29,912 nucleotides of DNA. It comes from JBAYZQ01 sp041672385 (lineage in GTDB: Bacteria > Spirochaetota > Spirochaetia > Sphaerochaetales > Sphaerochaetaceae). The translations under genes and the position numbers were made by a program. The notes under the pieces are model-generated. The model saw nothing but the letters and a program-made list of their open reading frames with translations, did no database searches and was not told the DNA's origin. The stretch lies in assembly GCA_041672385.1 (NCBI GenBank), contig JBAYZQ010000011.1, positions 1 through 29,912 on the forward strand, given 5' to 3'. Below are positions 25,522-29,912 of this stretch, piece after piece (position 1 is the first letter of the stretch; each line of letters begins with the position of its first letter).

Positions 25522-25629
25522 TAATTGAATAAAGATATTTCATATTATTTTTTTGTTTTCTAATTATTTGTAACTTAATTTTGAAACTTTTGTTATTAAT
25601 TTGTGTGACGGGTAATTATTTGAAGATAG

Positions 25630-25658
25630 TTGCGGTTGTTTAGAATATTTGTTAGAAT
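25630..25658 (+). promoter_or_regulatory. Putative sigma-70 promoter of the exopolysaccharide genes
   Basis: TTGCGG (25630-25635), a 17-base spacer and TAGAAT (25653-25658), 43 bases before the ATG at 25701. A TTGTTT overlaps at 25636. Confidence 0.4.
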
Positions 25659-25700
25659 AATTAAGATTGTTTTGAGTATGAGGGTAAAAGGGAAATATTA

Positions 25701-27263
25701 ATGAAATTGAAAAGGTTTGTTCTTGTTCTTGCTACTTTGATTTGTGTTTTTTCAGCTTTTGCAGTAACAGAATATGTTAAAGTTGAGTCACCACTTTTTT
25801 TAGGGGCTAACTCTTCAGGTGAAATTGAGAATTTAGAGTTCCAAGATTTTTCTACTCAACTGGGGGTTTTAAGCAAAATAAGAGTTTTAGGCGAAGATAA
25901 CTTGCAAGAGGATGAAATGATTTTACTTGCAACCAGTAGCAATATTTATATGGTAACCCCAGGTGATAAATATTTTTTAACTTATTATAATGGAAACAGT
26001 ACGGTTCAACTAACTTTAATAGTCAGTAGTAATAAAGAAATTGTTATTCCAAATATTGCAAATGTAGACGGTAAAGATAAGACTTTTGTTGATTTGAAAG
26101 CTGAAATTGAACAGCTTATAAACTCTTATTTTCCTTTTTCTTATCCAAGTCTTGTTTTAAAAAGTTGTGGAGTGTTTCAAGTAAAAATTTTAGGTGAAGT
26201 TTTAAATAATGATGATTATATGGCTTGGGGACTCACTCACTTAAGTGATTTAGCTTTTATAGCTACAAAATATGCAAATTCTAGAAAAGTAACGATAATT
26301 GATTTAGCAGGTAAAAAAAATACTTATGATCTTTTTAAAGGAACTACTTTAAAGGAAAAAGATAATAATCCTTTGATAAATCCAGGAGATCAAATTTATT
26401 TTGAAAAAGCCGAAAAAGAAATTCTGCTTTTTGGAAGCGTTCATAATGAAGGAACTTTTCAATTAACCTCTGGAGAAGATTTAAAGACACTAATTAATGA
26501 TGATTTGTATGGAAAAGGACTTCTTCCTTATGCTAATTCTCAGAAAATTTATATTAAACGTTATGTTGACGGAAAACAAGAAATTTTTTTAGTTGATATA
26601 GATAATGAAAGTTTTAATCTTGAAAATATGGATACTGTATTAATTTCGAATTCTGAAATAGCTAAGAAATCAATTTTAGTAGAAGGCGCTTTAAATGCTC
26701 CTGGAGCAACCACAACCGGTTCTCAAATACTCAGTAGTTCCAGTAGAATTCAATACTATTACTACCCAGGAGAGACAACCGATCAACTAGTTAAGACACT
26801 TTCTTCTAGCTTTCTTGTTTCAAGTGATTTGGAAAAAATGTATTTGAAACGTGGAGAAACAAGCATTAACTTACAAGCTGATAAAGTAATGGAAGGAATT
26901 AAGGGAGCAGACGAAGCTATTTTAGAAGGTGATTTAATTATTGTTCCATTTAGGCAAATGTTTGTTACCGTGAATGGGGCAGTTGTAAATCCTGGAGTTA
27001 TTGCTTATGTTCCAGAACAAACTGCAGACTTCTATATAAGTATGGCTAATGGTTTTTCAGAAGAAGCTACTGCTTTAAAAACTTATTCAGTTAGAAATTC
27101 TGAAGGAAAGAAAATCAGTGGTAATTCAGTTATTCCTAACGGAAGTGTTATTACAGTAACAAGAAAGACTTTTAAGCAGGATTTATTGATTGCAACTTCT
27201 ATTGTTGGTTTGGTAGCAACAATAATAAATATTATAATTGATGTCAAAACATTGACGGAATGA
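25701..27263 (+). CDS. Polysaccharide export SLBB-domain protein
   Basis: The 520-residue protein has an N-terminal signal peptide (about residues 1-21, ending AFA) without a lipobox cysteine, several SLBB-like units (about residues 80-440; for example EILLFGSVHNEGTFQL, SILVEGALNAPGA and MFVTVNGAVVNPGVIAYVPE), and a C-terminal transmembrane helix (about residues 492-512, LLIATSIVGLVATIINIII). This is the outer-face exporter or channel of a Wza-like capsule/exopolysaccharide system, but with a membrane-anchored C-terminus in place of a lipid anchor. The next gene is a Wzz/BY-kinase, a standard partnership. A modest site (AAGGGAAA) precedes the ATG. The early part (residues 25-75) has no clear family match. 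Confidence 0.85.
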   Translation: MKLKRFVLVLATLICVFSAFAVTEYVKVESPLFLGANSSGEIENLEFQDFSTQLGVLSKIRVLGEDNLQEDEMILLATSSNIYMVTPGDKYFLTYYNGNSTVQLTLIVSSNKEIVIPNIANVDGKDKTFVDLKAEIEQLINSYFPFSYPSLVLKSCGVFQVKILGEVLNNDDYMAWGLTHLSDLAFIATKYANSRKVTIIDLAGKKNTYDLFKGTTLKEKDNNPLINPGDQIYFEKAEKEILLFGSVHNEGTFQLTSGEDLKTLINDDLYGKGLLPYANSQKIYIKRYVDGKQEIFLVDIDNESFNLENMDTVLISNSEIAKKSILVEGALNAPGATTTGSQILSSSSRIQYYYYPGETTDQLVKTLSSSFLVSSDLEKMYLKRGETSINLQADKVMEGIKGADEAILEGDLIIVPFRQMFVTVNGAVVNPGVIAYVPEQTADFYISMANGFSEEATALKTYSVRNSEGKKISGNSVIPNGSVITVTRKTFKQDLLIATSIVGLVATIINIIIDVKTLTE

Positions 27264-27274
27264 AGGTATCTTTA

Positions 27275-29824
27275 ATGGAAAATAGTGATAAGAATATATT
27301 GAATAATAACGAAGAAGGAATAAGTTTAAGTCAGCTTTTTACTGTAATAAGTAGAAGATTCCGTTTGATTTTATTGTGCTTGATTATAGCAGTTGGTTTA
27401 GGAGCTTATTATCTTTATGTCACTGTTCCAATATTTGAATCAACTTCAACTGCTATGATTACTCCCATTACCAATTCTTCTTCAATTGAATCAATGTTGA
27501 CCGGAGGGAGTAATTCTTCAAAGATTTCCACGGAAGTAAACCTTATTACATCTCTAAAAAATCTTGAAGAGGCCCTTAACTCATTGGATCTTACACTCTA
27601 TATTGATTCGGAAGGTGTTCCTTATTCTCAAAAAAAAATAACTGCTTCTGGTCTTAAAAGAAATGTTTCAGTTTCAACTTTTAATGATACTAATATGGTA
27701 AGTGTGACAGTAAAAAATGAAAATCCTCAATTTGCTGCGGATTATGCAAACTCTATTCTTTCTGAATTTTCTAAATTACTCACTTCAATTGCTAAAAATT
27801 CCAAAACAACTCAAAGACTATTTTTGGAATCTCAAATTCCAATAAATGAAGATAATCTTAAAGAATCCACCTACGTTCTTACAAAATTTAAAGAAGAAAG
27901 TGGAATAACACAGATGACTAGTAATAACGCTGTATTAGCCGAGCGTCTTTCCTTTTTTCAGTTGAAAAAGGAACCGCTTAAAATTCAAGAAAAGGAATGT
28001 ATTGACCTTGTTTCTTCTTATTATGAAGCTCTTAAGGAAAATAATGAAATTAGTGATATAGAGGATTTTAAAGAAAATTCCGATATTAATAAAATTCTAC
28101 TAAATCAACAAGTTTGGAAAAAAGAACTATTAATGTATGCAAGTATGGAAAATCTTGCTATTTCTGATAAACAAGAAAATATTCCTACAAGTTCTGACAG
28201 AGTTTATGTTCTTGAGAACTCTATTTCTTCGAGTAAAAAGGAACTTTTGGATAAAATAAAAACTATATTACAAAATGAAGTTAGTAATAATGATTTATAT
28301 ACTCAACTTCAGATTAATAATTATTCTCAAGCTTTGGTAAAAGCACTTTCTGTTGTAATTGAAATTGCAGCTATTGAAGAAGTTGAAAGTGGTTATCAAA
28401 CTGAATTGGATAAATATCCTGTTCTTGAACGGGAACTAATTGAAAAAGAGGGCGACGTTAAAGTTTACCAAGCTTTAGCTCTTTCTTTGAGACAAATGCT
28501 AGAAGATACTAAACTTGTAGAATCTGCAATCAGTGGTTACGTTACAATAATTGATATGGCTAGAGTTCCATATACACCGGTAAGTCCTAACAAAATGTTG
28601 ATATTGTGTATTTCAATCCTTCTTGGTTTTTGTTTTGGAGTTTTATTTGCTCTTATTAGGGATTGGAAAGATGTTGTAATTTCAAATATTGATACAGTAA
28701 AGAGGATTCTTCCTTCTACAATACCATGTCTTGGTTGGTTTCTTCTGTTGGATTTCGGTAAAGTTGGTAAAAGTGATTACTCCCTTGTTTCTCTTGAATA
28801 TCCAACCTCCTTTGTTTCTGAACGTTATAATTTTACTATAAGTAACATCCTATTTTCTTCAGCTGATGAAATAAAAGTTATTGGAGTAAATTCTTCAGGA
28901 ATAGGTGAAGGAAAAAGTTCAATGGTTTGTAATCTTGGAGTTAGTTTCTCAAGACAAAATAAAAAAGTTTTGATAATTGATGGAGATTTAAGACATCCAA
29001 CTATAGAAAATTATTTTAAAAATAAAAAAGCTAAATATGGAATAGTAGATTATATTGTAGCAAAAAGGCCTTTGGAAGGTTGTATTATTCGGGCTCTGGG
29101 TGATAACGAAAACCTTGATATTCTTCCAGTTGGACATACTACAAGAAAGCCTGCAATTATTTTTAATTCAAAATCTTTTGATACCTTAATGAAAGATTTA
29201 AGAACTAAATATGACATAATATTAATCGATTCTCCACCTTTCTCAATTGCAAGTGAATTTGCAGCAATTCAGAAATATTGTGATGGAATTGTAATCAATG
29301 TTAGAGCTGGAATTACTACTACAACTGCTTTAAGTACTTTATATGAGAGTTTGACCCTTATTGGAACTAAAATTTTGGGATTTTTATATAATGGAGTAAT
29401 ATATTCTTCTAGTGAAGGATATAATTACTTTGGACGTTATAGCTATGGATACAAGGATCAAGGTTATTATGGAAGTGAAAAAGGTTATAAAAAGCCAAAA
29501 AAAGGTGAAGATTTTCTTGCTTCTAGTAAAGGAAGGCTTTCTCGAAAGTATAATAAAATTTACAAAAGAGAACTCGGTGAACGAGAAAATGCTTTTTCTT
29601 CCCTTGCTTTAAAAGAACCTATTTATCTTAAAGACCTTCAGGCTTTTAAATCTTCTAAATTGAATAGTGCTTTTAGTAAAACAGATGAAATATTTGATGG
29701 TTTTGAAATAGAAGAAGTTGAAAAACCAGAAGAAACTACAGAGAAAAAAGTAGAAAGTGGGTATAAAGATATACTTGATGAGATAGAAAATGATCCCAAT
29801 TCTGTTGGGAAAATAAAGGATTAA
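27275..29824 (+). CDS. Wzz-BY-kinase fusion (polysaccharide chain-length regulator and tyrosine kinase)
   Basis: An 849-residue bacterial tyrosine kinase that controls polysaccharide chain length and export. The Wzz part has a first membrane helix (about residues 28-50), a long extracytoplasmic helical domain, and a second helix (about 439-460). The kinase part has Walker A GIGEGKSS (about 542-549), Walker A' VLIIDGDLRHP (about 565) and Walker B DIILIDSPPF (about 646). A nine-tyrosine cluster lies at about 709-738. Unusually, about 110 more residues, basic then acidic, follow the cluster, which normally ends such kinases. ATG 27275 is chosen because GAAGG (27262-27266) sits upstream; the in-frame ATG at 27260 overlaps the previous stop and has no room for a ribosome site. 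Confidence 0.9.
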   Translation: MENSDKNILNNNEEGISLSQLFTVISRRFRLILLCLIIAVGLGAYYLYVTVPIFESTSTAMITPITNSSSIESMLTGGSNSSKISTEVNLITSLKNLEEALNSLDLTLYIDSEGVPYSQKKITASGLKRNVSVSTFNDTNMVSVTVKNENPQFAADYANSILSEFSKLLTSIAKNSKTTQRLFLESQIPINEDNLKESTYVLTKFKEESGITQMTSNNAVLAERLSFFQLKKEPLKIQEKECIDLVSSYYEALKENNEISDIEDFKENSDINKILLNQQVWKKELLMYASMENLAISDKQENIPTSSDRVYVLENSISSSKKELLDKIKTILQNEVSNNDLYTQLQINNYSQALVKALSVVIEIAAIEEVESGYQTELDKYPVLERELIEKEGDVKVYQALALSLRQMLEDTKLVESAISGYVTIIDMARVPYTPVSPNKMLILCISILLGFCFGVLFALIRDWKDVVISNIDTVKRILPSTIPCLGWFLLLDFGKVGKSDYSLVSLEYPTSFVSERYNFTISNILFSSADEIKVIGVNSSGIGEGKSSMVCNLGVSFSRQNKKVLIIDGDLRHPTIENYFKNKKAKYGIVDYIVAKRPLEGCIIRALGDNENLDILPVGHTTRKPAIIFNSKSFDTLMKDLRTKYDIILIDSPPFSIASEFAAIQKYCDGIVINVRAGITTTTALSTLYESLTLIGTKILGFLYNGVIYSSSEGYNYFGRYSYGYKDQGYYGSEKGYKKPKKGEDFLASSKGRLSRKYNKIYKRELGERENAFSSLALKEPIYLKDLQAFKSSKLNSAFSKTDEIFDGFEIEEVEKPEETTEKKVESGYKDILDEIENDPNSVGKIKD

Positions 29825-29830
29825 ATTTTT

Positions 29831-29860
29831 GACGTCAGTTTTTACTGGCGTTATTTTTTT
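29831..29860 (+). terminator. Terminator after the BY-kinase gene
   Basis: GACGTCAGT (29831-29839) pairs with ACTGGCGTT (29844-29852) using two G:T wobbles, a TTTT loop, then ATTTTTTT. The next gene's ribosome site begins directly after it, so it probably attenuates rather than ends the exopolysaccharide transcript. Confidence 0.85.
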
Positions 29861-29869
29861 GGAGGAAAA

Positions 29870-29912
29870 ATGGAAAATATCTTTATGGGTAGGTCTCTTT
29901 GCGTTATTGAAG
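29870..29912 (+). CDS. Start of a further exopolysaccharide-locus gene, partial
   Basis: The ATG at 29870 follows a perfect GGAGGAAAA site (29861-29869). Only 14 codons are visible, reading MENIFMGRSLCVIE, which is too short to identify. From position it is probably another polysaccharide-synthesis gene. Confidence 0.55.
   Translation, partial: MENIFMGRSLCVIE

Noticed and set aside
1..29912. CRISPR array, tRNA, transposase or prophage genes
   Set aside because: No regularly spaced repeats, cloverleaf-like sequences with conserved TTCGA arms, or mobile-element proteins were seen in any region.

Overview
The window is AT-rich chromosomal DNA that most resembles a spirochaete (Treponema/Spirochaeta-like Spirochaetota). 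The clues are a long spirochaete-type ribose-phosphate pyrophosphokinase, a BMP/TmpC-family binding protein with its ABC transporter, and secreted binding proteins with FAEGQTEA-like mature ends. The assignment rests on gene style only; there is no rRNA or other phylogenetic marker. I see no tRNA, rRNA, CRISPR array, insertion sequence or phage gene.

Region 1 (1-2429, minus strand) is a large RND/MMPL-family membrane protein that runs off the left edge. Region 2 (2683-6824, plus) is a compact metal-uptake-like cassette: a NikR-family repressor that lacks two of the four nickel ligands, then a FecB/FecCD/FecE-type ABC transporter and an unrecognised 193-residue protein. The transporter promoter is followed immediately by a TAACAC-N14-GTGTTA dyad. 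This stretch is visibly richer in G+C than what follows, which hints at transfer. It is the best candidate in the window for something not yet described.

Region 3 (7159-13453) holds mostly single-gene housekeeping units: an SSB with a basic instead of an acidic tail, a CrtI-like FAD enzyme, thioredoxin, a divergent minus-strand lipoprotein with a possible lamin-tail domain, Prs, and a class I aminotransferase.

Region 4 (13595-20382) is one tightly packed operon behind a strong promoter: a hyper-acidic 697-residue protein, an inositol-monophosphatase-like phosphatase, a HAD phosphatase, GcvT, a condensation-type acyltransferase and a zinc-ribbon membrane protein. Several genes overlap or nearly touch.

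Region 5 (20619-25464) is a BMP-type nucleoside-like ABC importer behind a consensus sigma-70 promoter. A terminator lies between the binding protein and the ATPase, followed by two coupled permeases. Region 6 (25701 to the right edge) begins an exopolysaccharide locus: an SLBB export protein, a fused Wzz/BY-kinase, a terminator, and the first codons of another gene.
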